From the NCBI RefSeq assembly GCF_009498735.1, contig NZ_ML762434.1, positions 1 to 64,000 of the forward strand: a stretch of 64,000 nucleotides of DNA, written 5' to 3'. The notes beneath the pieces are model-generated. The model did no database searches. It had not been told where the DNA came from and saw nothing but the letters and a program-made list of their open reading frames with translations. The DNA is from Gracilibacillus oryzae. Lineage in GTDB: Bacteria > Bacillota > Bacilli > Bacillales > Amphibacillaceae. How positions within the stretch are numbered: position 1 is the stretch's first letter; every line of letters begins with the position of its first letter. Shown here in pieces: positions 1 through 8,486 of this stretch. A program made the translations under genes and the position numbers.

Positions 1-189
1 TAAAAGAACAAATATGTATTATGTGAATTAGGTTGTTAACATTGTATCTATATTTACACATAAAAAAGGACTTGACTTTCAGAGACCTTCTCAATGCCTT
101 GAGCGGATCAAAGATAGTGCGCTTTGGCATTGAAAGGTGGTTAAGCCAGAATACTTTCACTTGTCCAGAAGAATTGCTATACACTTTGC

Positions 190-900
190 TTAATCCGTCA
201 AAATTCTCAGTCGATAACAATTTTTCGCTGTCACCCCAAGCTGGTCGAGCAAATTATAATTCGCATATGCACCGACAGCGGCACCGATTCCAGGTATCAT
301 TTGAAATAATTTTACCAAGTCAATATAATCACGATATTCTTGTTGGAAACTGCGCCAGTCCATGTCGAGTAACTTCCCTTTTTCATCTTCCCAATTTCTC
401 ACTATATGGTAAGTTTCCCGTCGTTTATCATCATTCGAGAAAGCCAGCTGAAATACGTGGAGGAGGAATAGCCGCTCTTCATATTCTTTTGTATCAAAAC
501 CATAAGATGCAGCAACTTCAAACAAGAACTTCATCTTAATTGACAGCAGAAGCGGAAAGTCTGCCAATCCCAGCAAAATGCCTCCAGCACCTGTGCCAGC
601 ACCTTCAACTGCTGCTGTTCTTCGGTAGGAAGATAACTTTGCCTGGACTAAAGCTTCTTTTTCTTCTAAGCTTAAACCATCTGTTTTTCCTTTAGCTGTT
701 GTAAAATCAGAACCAGTTAAGGTTGCTTTCACCATATGCTTTATTGCTTCCGTCACAACCTGGTGTGCTTTCTCCGGTATAAAACTGTTAAATTTATTTT
801 GAGCCTTTTTGGAAAGAGATTGCACTAAACTTTTGTTTTTCAGTAACTTTAATTCCCAGTCCAGCATTTCTTGATATGCTGTTTGTTCATATTGATTCAT
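190..900 (-). CDS. EcsC family protein
   Basis: Predicted protein of 236 residues matching the EcsC family in overall pattern: charged amphipathic N-terminal helices (1-60), a glycine-rich hydrophobic stretch at about 98-120 (AGTGAGGILLGLADFPLLL) and a second one near 203-215 (IPGIGAAVGAYANYN). No signal peptide; probably cytoplasmic and membrane-associated. Family function is poorly defined: EcsC was named from the B. subtilis ecs operon, but this copy is not next to ecsA/ecsB. The ATG start follows a good AAGGAGATG ribosome binding site. It looks monocistronic. The 189 bases beyond its stop show no gene. Confidence 0.8.
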   Translation of the reverse strand: MNQYEQTAYQEMLDWELKLLKNKSLVQSLSKKAQNKFNSFIPEKAHQVVTEAIKHMVKATLTGSDFTTAKGKTDGLSLEEKEALVQAKLSSYRRTAAVEGAGTGAGGILLGLADFPLLLSIKMKFLFEVAASYGFDTKEYEERLFLLHVFQLAFSNDDKRRETYHIVRNWEDEKGKLLDMDWRSFQQEYRDYIDLVKLFQMIPGIGAAVGAYANYNLLDQLGVTAKNCYRLRILTD

Positions 901-992
901 CGTGTCATCTCCTTAAGGGTTTATTTTATTTACGCACTATAAGACAAAAGGTTTCTGCTTTTACCATAAAAAAGTTTTATTTCACTAGTAAG

Positions 993-1030
993 AAAAGCCC
1001 TCACTTTTCAGACAATAGTGAAGGCTTTTT
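993..1030 (-). terminator. Rho-independent terminator downstream of the MCP-like sensor gene
   Basis: Stem of AAAAGCCCTCACT against AGTGAAGGCTTTT around an 11-base loop, with T-runs on both sides. It sits immediately past the stop of the minus-strand sensor gene and before the EcsC gene, so it probably separates the two transcripts. Confidence 0.75.
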
Positions 1031-1031
1031 T

Positions 1032-2615
1032 CTATAATTTAAAACGGGATATTTGCTTTAAAAGGCTGTCTGCGATGTGGGTAAGCTGGGAAGACTGGCC
1101 ATGCAATGATGTCAACAGGTCTGCAAGCGCAACGGTAGTATCAGTTGTGGTTGCCGTTTGCTCTTTCAACATTTGGCGAATTGTCTCCATTTTCTTATAG
1201 ACTTCTTCCACATCTTCCGTTGAAGAATCTTGATTTTTTTCTCTCACATACACTTCTAATTGATCAAGAAATTCGATAATATCGTCCAATTGTTCTCTTA
1301 ATTGCTTTGTTTCCTTCATAGAGACAGTATACAAATGCTCAACAGACTTGGCTGCATCAGCTTCTAACAATACCGCCAGCCGTTGGGTTTGATATGCCTT
1401 GTTACTCGTTTCTTCCAATACATGATTTAAAGTCCTGACCATCTTATTCGCACTTTGGGAAAGCTGACTGAATTCATTTTCCTCATTTATCACACTTTTA
1501 GCTGTGAAATCTCCTGTCCCCAGCAATTGAACTTGTGTATTAATCGTTTGGATGTTTTGGAAAATACGATTAAAGAAAGTTGTAGTTAGTAAAAATAATA
1601 ATAGAATAGAAAGAAGTCCAGAAATAACGAGTAATATTGAATGACGGTAAAGCGGCCCGCTTAACTCTCCATAATCCAAAGCAAGATAAATCACTTCTCC
1701 TCCTTCTGTCGGGATAAAAGACTTGTACACTCTTTTTCCATCTACTTCTGCATTATATCCTGTTTTTTCAGGTTTAACTGATAAGTCCAGAATCGTCTGT
1801 CTGTCTCTTTGCTGAAATAAATTAATTTCACCATATAAAACAGGAGAAGAATATAACCCGCCCTGAAGCGGCGAATTTTGAAATTCGTGCGGAGCTAATA
1901 CGGCTATATCTAATATGTAAGGATTTATATTATTTGCTTCTGTTAATGCATCCGGCACCACATCATTAATGAAATGATGAATTTCTTTCGTTTTAATAAA
2001 AGCATTAATAATATAGTCAGTCCCTTGTACATGGTAATATGAATACTTATTAAAGAACATATCTGTTTCCTTTGCATCTGACTGAGTAATTGATAAAACA
2101 TACATTCCTTTATCATAATAGCTGAGGATGTCTTGTTCAGAAGGGACTCTATCATTTAATATCGCATGGAGATTCTTGTTAATACTAGACACTTTTTTAA
2201 AGCTGAAGCCGACTTCTTCAGGCTCACTTGACTTTGCTACAACAAAATCATCAGCCTCACTGGGAACAATTAATGAAATTCCGGCTACACCTGCCTCTTC
2301 ACGTATGGAGACTAATTCTTCTTCTCTTATTTCCTCTATCTTTTTGCCACCAAGTTTTTCGCCAATATAACGGGATAAGTAAATGAGGTTTAAATCAATC
2401 TGTTGTTCAATTGCTTTACTTGCTATATCCATTTCTTTAATTCCCTGCTCTATTCGGTCTGAGATGATCTCTCCCTGTTCCTTTATCCCTTCTTCTATTT
2501 GTTTATGAATAAAATTAAGTTGCATTGCTCCGATCGTAAGCACAACAAATAGTATGACAAGAAGGATTCTTTTAATAAATTGTCCCCTTAGTGTCGGTCT
2601 TCCTCTTCGCCCCAC
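1032..2615 (-). CDS. Membrane sensor with extracellular domain and HAMP, MCP-like but without signalling tip
   Basis: 527-residue two-transmembrane receptor: basic N-terminus, TM1 at about 14-34, an extracellular sensor region of roughly 280 residues beginning with a long helix (dCache-like by architecture only), TM2 near 321-343, then a HAMP segment and a C-terminal coiled coil. It resembles a chemoreceptor, but I cannot find the conserved cytoplasmic hairpin ([21 protein letters not shown]), nor HATPase, GGDEF or other output motifs. It may therefore be a receptor-like protein that signals through a partner. A TTG start 12 codons upstream is possible; I prefer GTG at 2615 because AAAAGGGGCGGG lies at the right distance. 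Single gene with its own terminator. Confidence 0.65.
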   Translation of the reverse strand: MGRRGRPTLRGQFIKRILLVILFVVLTIGAMQLNFIHKQIEEGIKEQGEIISDRIEQGIKEMDIASKAIEQQIDLNLIYLSRYIGEKLGGKKIEEIREEELVSIREEAGVAGISLIVPSEADDFVVAKSSEPEEVGFSFKKVSSINKNLHAILNDRVPSEQDILSYYDKGMYVLSITQSDAKETDMFFNKYSYYHVQGTDYIINAFIKTKEIHHFINDVVPDALTEANNINPYILDIAVLAPHEFQNSPLQGGLYSSPVLYGEINLFQQRDRQTILDLSVKPEKTGYNAEVDGKRVYKSFIPTEGGEVIYLALDYGELSGPLYRHSILLVISGLLSILLLFLLTTTFFNRIFQNIQTINTQVQLLGTGDFTAKSVINEENEFSQLSQSANKMVRTLNHVLEETSNKAYQTQRLAVLLEADAAKSVEHLYTVSMKETKQLREQLDDIIEFLDQLEVYVREKNQDSSTEDVEEVYKKMETIRQMLKEQTATTTDTTVALADLLTSLHGQSSQLTHIADSLLKQISRFKL

Positions 2616-2922
2616 AGCTATCCCGCCCCTTTTCTCGTTGTCAACACACAATGTTAAAGAATTCGCTATTTTTCAAAAAATTCCTGCTCCTGCTTTTGCA
2701 ATAAAGCCACAAATATTTCACTAATGACTAAAGACCTATTCATAGGTTTATAATACCATATTTCATTGCAATATAAATCTTTCTGGCAACTCTTATGATA
2801 TTCAGTGAGCCACTGATGAATAGCTGATGCAATAAAACTTAGCTGTTCTTGCTTTTTCTATGTATGATTGCTGATTAATGAAACATGCTAAGAATTACCA
2901 TGAACGGATGGAGGAATGTTCT

Positions 2923-3636
2923 ATGTTGGAGGATATCATGTTAGTTATCGGAAGAGTAATTACTATTCTCCCTCTTATGCTGATTATTACATTATTTATG
3001 GGAAGAAGGGCAGTTGCGGAGTTGCCTGTCTTTGATTTTCTCATTATTATTACTTTAGCTTCCGTTGTTGGGGCAGATATTGCTGACCCGAATATTAAGC
3101 ACTTCCCGACAGTTATTGCCATTATTGCAATTGGTATTTTGCAAAAGAGCGTTTCTTTCCTGAAATTAAAGAACCGTACATTTGGACATAAGATCACCCT
3201 CGAACCAATTATTGTGGTTCATGAAGGCATGTTAATCCAGAAAAATATAAAGAAAATCGGTTTTTCTATTGATAATATATTGCAAATGTTACGCCAAAAA
3301 GAAATATTTGATATTAGTGAGGTAGAGACAGCCATTATTGAAGCAAACGGATCAATAAGTGTATTGAAAAACAGAAAAAAAAGAGGAGTGACATTAGAGG
3401 ATCTGCAAATATCCGGGCAAAACTCTTGTATCTCCTATCCTGTTATTGTGGAAGGAAAAATTTATACAAATGTATTAGACACATTTGAGCTTGATGAAAC
3501 ATGGTTACTAGAACAAATCCAGCTTCATAACCACCCTTTACAAGATATCTTTTTCGCAAGCATTAATTCACTGCAAGAATTACACATCTGCGCTTATGAT
3601 GATATGCCAAAAGAATTGCCGCCAATTTATCACTGA
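2923..3636 (+). CDS. DUF421 family membrane protein (YetF/YdfR type)
   Basis: 237 residues. The first ~75 residues form hydrophobic membrane segments containing the family's RRAVAELPVFDFLIIITLAS region; the rest is a soluble cytoplasmic domain with the repeated beta-alpha pattern of DUF421 (EPIIVVHEG, near the first soluble strand). The biochemical role of the family is unresolved; several Bacillus members are linked to sporulation or stress. The ATG at 2923 is chosen over one 45 bases upstream because GGAGG precedes it by eight bases. The stop overlaps a possible upstream start of the SIMPL gene, so the two may be co-transcribed. Confidence 0.8.
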   Translation: MLEDIMLVIGRVITILPLMLIITLFMGRRAVAELPVFDFLIIITLASVVGADIADPNIKHFPTVIAIIAIGILQKSVSFLKLKNRTFGHKITLEPIIVVHEGMLIQKNIKKIGFSIDNILQMLRQKEIFDISEVETAIIEANGSISVLKNRKKRGVTLEDLQISGQNSCISYPVIVEGKIYTNVLDTFELDETWLLEQIQLHNHPLQDIFFASINSLQELHICAYDDMPKELPPIYH

Positions 3637-3719
3637 TGCAGGAAAAAAATCGTTATCATATTTTATTTCACTCTGCCATAAATAACAATATACTACTATT
3701 TAGAATGGAGAGAGAGCAG

Positions 3720-4352
3720 ATGCATCCAATTCATTCATCGAACATTGTTGTTTATGGTACAGGAATTGTTACAGCCATTCCGGACCAGGCCACAGTGCAG
3801 CTTGGGGTCGTAACAGAAGGAAAAAGCGCTCAGGCTGTGCAGCAAGAGAACAACAACAGGATGACGCAGGTCTATCAGGCACTATTAGCTTATGGAATTC
3901 CCCAAGAGAGGATACAAACAATTGAAGTCTCCATCATTCCCCAGTATGAATATATTGACGGGAACCAGCAATTAATAGGATATCAGGCAACAAACAGAAT
4001 ATCTGTTCAAATAGACAATGTTGATCATATTGGTAATATAATAGACATAGCAGTTACTAATGGAGCAAATCAGATCTCTGATATCCAATTTCAAGTAGCG
4101 GATGAAAATCAATACTATCAAAAGGCACTGCAAGCCGCTTTATACAACGGCAGCCAGAAGGCGAGTACCATATCCCATACACTTTCACGTAACATATCCC
4201 TGCAGCCTGTCAGTATAAAAGAAATACCAGCTGACTCCCCCGCTCTATATAAAACGTATCAATCCTCCTTCTCTGCTAATGCAGCTGTCCCCGTGTCCCC
4301 GGGGCAATTAGAAATCGAAGCTAAAGTAAAAATGATTTACTGCTTCACTTAA
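3720..4352 (+). CDS. SIMPL domain protein (DUF541)
   Basis: 210 residues beginning with the typical SIMPL opening (VVYGTGIVTAIPDQATVQLGV), followed by alternating strands and helices over the full length. SIMPL proteins are often periplasmic or extracytoplasmic and linked to oxidative or envelope stress, but this one has no visible signal peptide and may be cytosolic. An in-frame ATG at 3636 would extend it by 28 residues. I chose the ATG at 3720 because GGAG lies nine bases upstream and the extra residues do not resemble the family. Lies 83 bases after the DUF421 gene, so a two-gene operon is likely. Confidence 0.75.
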   Translation: MHPIHSSNIVVYGTGIVTAIPDQATVQLGVVTEGKSAQAVQQENNNRMTQVYQALLAYGIPQERIQTIEVSIIPQYEYIDGNQQLIGYQATNRISVQIDNVDHIGNIIDIAVTNGANQISDIQFQVADENQYYQKALQAALYNGSQKASTISHTLSRNISLQPVSIKEIPADSPALYKTYQSSFSANAAVPVSPGQLEIEAKVKMIYCFT

Positions 4353-4430
4353 GTTGATCATTAACCCTTTCTTCCAACACCGTTTCCCTTCTCTTCCGAT
4401 CTTTCTAAATATTTCTTTTTGTAAACAAAT

Positions 4431-4456
4431 GTTTATCAACACAAAATATCGGTTAT
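4431..4456 (+). promoter_or_regulatory. SigB-type promoter for the SDR gene
   Basis: GTTTAT, 14 bases, then GGTTAT: close to the SigB consensus GTTTAA-N12-15-GGGTAT, about 60 bases before the start of a GSP39-like gene, a family that is SigB-controlled in B. subtilis. Confidence 0.6.
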
Positions 4457-4516
4457 GAAAAATACATGGATAATTTTAAAAACAAAAAGAAATGAGATAT
4501 AGAGGAGGAGAAAATT

Positions 4517-5383
4517 ATGAAACCACATGAAATGCAAAAAGAAGGAACACCTAGACAGAAACAGGATCGTCAGCCTGGTTTTGAATCAGAAATGACTCCA
4601 TTGCCACACCAGCCGACAGATTATAAAGGTTCGGACAAATTAAAAGGAAAAGTCGCTTTAATTACTGGCGGAGACAGCGGTATTGGCAGAGCTGTATCCA
4701 TTCTTTATGCAAAAGAAGGGGCGAAGCTTGCCATTGCCTACCTTGATGAAGATAGTGATGCAGAAGAAACAAAACGATTAGTAGAGCAAGAAGGTGGCGA
4801 ATGCATTCTGTTACCTGGTGATATTAAAGATCCTGACCATTGTGAAAATTTAGTTAAAAAAACAGTCGATCATTTCGGCAAAATTAATATCCTTGTTAAT
4901 AACGCAGCCGTTCAATTTGTGAGAGAAGACTTATTAGAAATCTCTAATGACCAACTAGAGGAAACATTTCGCACAAACTTCTTCTCCCAGTTTTATTTAA
5001 CAAAAGCAGCTGTGCGGAATATGAATGCTGGAGATACGATTATTAGTACTTCTTCCATTAATTCTTACAGAGGACATCCTGTGTTAATTGACTATTCAGC
5101 CACAAAAGGTGCGATAACAGCCTTTATCAGAAGTATTGCACAAAATTTGGCTAAAAAAGGGATTCGAGCCAACTCTGTTGCACCAGGGCCTGTTTGGACA
5201 CCATTAATTCCGTCATCATTTGATGAGGATAGTGTGGAAGAATTTGGTCAGGACAGCTTAATGGGCAGACCTGGACAGCCGTCAGAGCATGCATGGCCAT
5301 ATGTGATGTTGGCTTCTGATGAATCTTCTTATATGACAGGGCAAACCATCCATATTAATGGCGGTTCCTGGACCTCGTCTTAA
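4517..5383 (+). CDS. SDR family oxidoreductase, general stress protein 39-like
   Basis: 288-residue short-chain dehydrogenase/reductase. An N-terminal extension of ~40 residues (PxPxH-rich, with MTPLPHQPTDYKGS) is typical of the YdaD/YhdF (GSP39) subgroup. The Rossmann cofactor motif TGGDSGIG is at 50-57, NNAA at 128-131, and the catalytic Ser-Tyr-Lys is S180, Y193, K197 (YSATKG). Ends with the family's TGQTIHINGG motif. Probably NAD(P)-dependent; substrate unknown. Strong GGAGGAG site before the ATG and a SigB-like promoter at 4431-4456 suggest stress induction. Confidence 0.88.
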   Translation: MKPHEMQKEGTPRQKQDRQPGFESEMTPLPHQPTDYKGSDKLKGKVALITGGDSGIGRAVSILYAKEGAKLAIAYLDEDSDAEETKRLVEQEGGECILLPGDIKDPDHCENLVKKTVDHFGKINILVNNAAVQFVREDLLEISNDQLEETFRTNFFSQFYLTKAAVRNMNAGDTIISTSSINSYRGHPVLIDYSATKGAITAFIRSIAQNLAKKGIRANSVAPGPVWTPLIPSSFDEDSVEEFGQDSLMGRPGQPSEHAWPYVMLASDESSYMTGQTIHINGGSWTSS

Positions 5384-5556
5384 GAAGATATAATTACAGG
5401 AACATTACAATTCCTTCGTTTAGGATTATAACTAAGATAAAGGGGTAATTAAACAATAACCGTTGTAAAGCTCTGATATTGTCAGGGAGGATTAACGGAA
5501 AGATTATCACCATCTTGTTGCAGTACAACTTTAAAAAATCCAAAGGAGGAATTGTA

Positions 5557-5736
5557 ATGAAGTGTACAGAATGTGATGGGGTAGGATTAGTGCGTTGTCC
5601 AGATTGTTCAGGCGAAGGAATTGATTATGGAATTCATAAGTGTGAAGAATGTGCCGGTGAAGGAGAATTTGCCTGTGAAACATGTGAAGGTACAGGTAAA
5701 GTAGGTTTTCTTGATAAGGTCAAATCAAAGCTATAA
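5557..5736 (+). CDS. Cysteine-rich mini-protein with four DnaJ-type CxxCxGxG repeats
   Basis: 59 residues consisting almost entirely of four CxxCxGxG motifs (CTECDGVG, CPDCSGEG, CEECAGEG, CETCEGTG) plus a short basic tail. In DnaJ this arrangement binds two zinc ions and holds unfolded clients; here there is no J domain. It could be a stand-alone zinc-binding or redox chaperone-like protein. The ATG at 5557 follows AAAGGAGG; an upstream extension in the same frame lacks a good ribosome binding site. It sits between two stress genes (SDR and catalase), which is only contextual evidence for a stress role. Confidence 0.75.
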   Translation: MKCTECDGVGLVRCPDCSGEGIDYGIHKCEECAGEGEFACETCEGTGKVGFLDKVKSKL

Positions 5737-5768
5737 AATGCAGCAGGATTATCATCAAAAAGTGGATA

Positions 5769-5830
5769 GAGGATGGGACATTATGTGTCCATACTGAAAT
5801 CCGGGCGATTGAATGAATCGCCCGGATTAT
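5769..5830 (+). repeat. Left-end fragment of the GAGGATGGGACA dispersed repeat family
   Basis: GAGGATGGGACA followed by TGTCCATACTG and a hairpin matches the left ends of the longer copies at 12456-12736 (reverse) and 30258-30715. Only the end and its hairpin are present here; no internal part or right end was found. Confidence 0.65.
5799..5827. terminator. Strong bidirectional terminator between convergent genes
   Basis: Perfect 12-base stem ATCCGGGCGATT / AATCGCCCGGAT with a five-base loop, followed by TATTTT. It lies between the mini-protein gene and the convergent catalase gene and coincides with the hairpin of the repeat-family fragment. Confidence 0.8.
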
Positions 5831-5897
5831 TTTACTTCCATTGCTGGGACTTTTAAATTAAATTATTGTTCGGTAATCAGACTCTCATATCTTTTTT

Positions 5898-7952
5898 TTA
5901 AACTACTTCTCTCTCCCAATGTCTGTGTGAAGCAATGGCGTCAACAAACTTCGGCACAAAGGATTTTTTATCATCTTCAATGATAACTCCAGGGCTTTTG
6001 TCCATTTCCGCTGCATTCAGCAATTTTCTGCCTTCCTCAGTTGCACCAATTGCTTTATAGTGTGAGAATGCTTCATAAATAAACAAGGTCGCTTTTTTAT
6101 AAAATGCCTTATCTTCCTCTTTCCCGCCTATAATATAGACTGCATCAAACAGAACAGAGTCTGCTGTTAAGAAAGTATGTTGAACTTCTAATTCCGCTTT
6201 ATCTCTTCCCATCACTTTTCCTAATTGATCGCTGACAACTTCTGGCTGTAATCCTTCATTCTTTAAGTCTTCCAGAATTGCCATTACTTCTCCATCTTTA
6301 AAACCATCACCTACAATTACAGCAACTTTTCTTGTTTTCGGTGAGTGTGTGGTGTTCTCCTGACTAAGTGCTGGAGATGCTTTTGTTACTGAATTTGATT
6401 GTTCCTGTGGCAATTCAGCGCCAATTGCTTTCGCAAAACCTCTTGCTAACTCTGTGCTTACATTTGCAAACATGTCCACAACTTGCTGTTGAACAGACTT
6501 ACTTTCCACTTTCCCTAATTCAAAACTGAATGCCTGGATCATATGTTCTTTCTCTGCGTCTGACATACTGTTCCAGAAAAGGGTAGCCTGACTGAAATGG
6601 TCTTTAAAACTTTCACTGCGGGCACGGATTTTATGCCCCTCTACCTTTTCCTCATAATGCTTATAGCCGCCTTCTGCCTCTGTAGAAGTGGCTGGTGTAT
6701 TTTGTGCGAGTGAATTTTTGTGATAGCTCACAGGTCCTCGATTGATCGTTTGTCTGCCGTAGCCGTCACGCTGATTGTTATGAAATGGACATACAGGACG
6801 ATTGATTGGCAGTTCGTGAAAATTCGGGCCACCCAAACGGATTAATTGTGTATCAGTATAAGAGAATAAACGCCCTTGTAATAAAGGATCATTAGAAAAA
6901 TCAATGCCCGGTACAACATGGCCTGGATGAAAGGCAACCTGTTCTGTTTCGGCAAAGACATTATCAACATTGCGATTTAATGTCATTTTCCCAATCAGCT
7001 TTACTGGTACATCTTCCTCTGGCCATAATTTGGTTGGATCTAAAATGTCAAAGTCAAAACGGAATTCATCCTCTTCCGGAACCATTTGCACACCTAATTC
7101 AAATTCGGGATAATCACCATTTTCAATCGCTTCCCATAAATCACGGCGGTGAAAATCAGGATCTTTCCCATTAATCTTCTGTGCTTCGTCCCAAACAACA
7201 GAATGTGTACCTAAAACTGGTTTCCAGTGAAACTTTACAAAATGGGATTTGCCTGCTTCATTCACAAAGCGGAAGGTGTGCACACCAAACCCTTCCATCA
7301 TTCGGAAACTTCTCGGAATGGCCCTGTCTGACATTGTCCACATTACCATATGTGCTGATTCCTGGTTATTTGCAACAAAATCCCAAAAGGTATCGTGAGC
7401 TGAAGCAGCCTGTGGCATTTCATTATGTGGTTCAGGCTTTACTGCATGAACAAAGTCCGGAAACTTCATTGCATCCTGAATGAAAAATACCGGAATATTA
7501 TTACCTACTAAATCATAGTTACCTTCTTCAGTATAAAATTTTGTAGCGAACCCTCTTGCATCTCTTGCAAGCTCTCCAGATCCTCTGCTTCCTGCAACTG
7601 TTGAGAAGCGGACAAATACTGGCGTTGTTTTCCCAGGGTCCTGCAGAAATCCTGCTTTGGTGAACTCTTTCATTGATTCATATACTTGAAATTCCCCGTG
7701 AGCGGCAAAACCGCGAGCATGGACGATTCGTTCTGGTATTCTTTCATGGTCAAAGTGAGTCATTTTTTCACGGAAATGGAAATCTTCCATTAATGTTGGC
7801 CCACGTTCACCAGCTTTTAGCGAAAATTCATCTTCAGATACTTTTACTCCTTGATTTGTCGTCAGTTTCTGATTTCTGTCATCTGTAGTAAACTGTTCTA
7901 ATTGTTCCTTTTTGCTATTGCCGCCATTTACGTTTCGCTCGTTACTCATCAT
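5898..7952 (-). CDS. katE: Large-subunit (clade II) haem catalase, KatE type
   Basis: 684 residues, the length of large-subunit catalases. It decomposes hydrogen peroxide in the cytoplasm. Distal haem histidine H78 (RIVHARGFAAHG), conserved Asn near 151 (VGNNIPVFF) and proximal haem ligand Tyr365 (RLFSYTDTQLIRLGGPNF) are present. From about residue 530 a C-terminal flavodoxin/DJ-1/PfpI-like domain begins (KVAVIVGDGFKDGEV), typical of this clade. Starts at ATG-ATG after GGGAGGAAGGAC. A SigB-like promoter at 7990-8015 fits known SigB control of B. subtilis katE. The gene is complete and undamaged. Confidence 0.95.
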   Translation of the reverse strand: MMSNERNVNGGNSKKEQLEQFTTDDRNQKLTTNQGVKVSEDEFSLKAGERGPTLMEDFHFREKMTHFDHERIPERIVHARGFAAHGEFQVYESMKEFTKAGFLQDPGKTTPVFVRFSTVAGSRGSGELARDARGFATKFYTEEGNYDLVGNNIPVFFIQDAMKFPDFVHAVKPEPHNEMPQAASAHDTFWDFVANNQESAHMVMWTMSDRAIPRSFRMMEGFGVHTFRFVNEAGKSHFVKFHWKPVLGTHSVVWDEAQKINGKDPDFHRRDLWEAIENGDYPEFELGVQMVPEEDEFRFDFDILDPTKLWPEEDVPVKLIGKMTLNRNVDNVFAETEQVAFHPGHVVPGIDFSNDPLLQGRLFSYTDTQLIRLGGPNFHELPINRPVCPFHNNQRDGYGRQTINRGPVSYHKNSLAQNTPATSTEAEGGYKHYEEKVEGHKIRARSESFKDHFSQATLFWNSMSDAEKEHMIQAFSFELGKVESKSVQQQVVDMFANVSTELARGFAKAIGAELPQEQSNSVTKASPALSQENTTHSPKTRKVAVIVGDGFKDGEVMAILEDLKNEGLQPEVVSDQLGKVMGRDKAELEVQHTFLTADSVLFDAVYIIGGKEEDKAFYKKATLFIYEAFSHYKAIGATEEGRKLLNAAEMDKSPGVIIEDDKKSFVPKFVDAIASHRHWEREVV

Positions 7953-7989
7953 GTCCTTCCTCCCTTTAGGAATATTTCCCCTAAACTTA

Positions 7990-8015
7990 TTTCCCTCAGA
8001 AAGTTGAAGTCAAAC
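7990..8015 (-). promoter_or_regulatory. SigB-like promoter for the catalase gene
   Basis: On the minus strand GTTTGA, 14 bases, GGGAAA: five and four matches to the SigB hexamers at consensus spacing, about 40 bases upstream of the catalase start. The -10 is imperfect, so this is a candidate. Confidence 0.45.
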
Positions 8016-8115
8016 CAGTTTTCAGGGAACTTAACCTTTTTGTAATAATGTAAGCAAAGGACATAAACAAGCTTTTTAAAGTTCCCATAAAATAGAGAAA
8101 AAAGGAGGAATTTCT

Positions 8116-8409
8116 TTGTCTCATAGAAAAAAACGACTGAAAATCTGTATACCAAGAGGCTATAATTGGTGTGGTCCAGGGTGCAGCGGACAGGGAGCTC
8201 CGGTGAATGGTGTTGATGCTCTTTGCAAGCAACATGATTATTGTTATCAACATAGTAAAAATAAGTGTGAATGTGATCAAGCATTTCTAACAAAACTTCA
8301 GCCCAAAATAGACATGACTACAAGAGAAGGCAGACATGCCCACCTTATCTATCAATATATGAAGCTGCAAACATTCTTCACCTGTCATCCCACAAGAAAG
8401 ATGAAATAA
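8116..8409 (+). CDS. Small phospholipase A2-like protein
   Basis: 97 residues with the secretory PLA2 signature: a glycine/cysteine loop (NWCGPGCSGQG, 17-27) resembling the calcium loop and the catalytic CxxHDxC motif (CKQHDYC, 37-43, with H40-D41). Related small Bacillus proteins are often labelled phospholipase A2-like or parvovirus VP1-like because VP1 carries the same fold. There is no signal peptide, unlike secreted PLA2s, so location and substrate are uncertain. The start is TTG at 8116, five bases after AAAGGAGGAA. Divergent from the catalase gene. Confidence 0.75.
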   Translation: MSHRKKRLKICIPRGYNWCGPGCSGQGAPVNGVDALCKQHDYCYQHSKNKCECDQAFLTKLQPKIDMTTREGRHAHLIYQYMKLQTFFTCHPTRKMK

Positions 8410-8445
8410 AGGGAGACTCAGTGATAAAGGTTGATAAAAAAGAGA

Positions 8446-8480
8446 AAGCTGCCTTTCCTATTATAAGGAGAAGGCAGCTT
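8446..8480. terminator. Bidirectional terminator between convergent genes
   Basis: AAGCTGCCTTTCCT pairs with AGGAGAAGGCAGCTT around a short AT loop. It separates the PLA2-like gene from the convergent MFS transporter gene. Confidence 0.7.
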
Positions 8481-8486
8481 CCATCA

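Noticed and set aside
91..133. Inverted repeat TCAATGCC/GGCATTGA near the window start
   Set aside because: Only eight bases with a 27-base loop and no T-run; not convincing as a terminator for the EcsC gene.
33..539. Plus-strand open frame over the EcsC gene
   Set aside because: Antisense to a recognised family gene, with no ribosome binding site and no recognisable domain.
5418..5448. SigB promoter for the cysteine-rich mini-protein (GTTTAG ... GGGTAA)
   Set aside because: The spacer would be 19 bases, too long for SigB.
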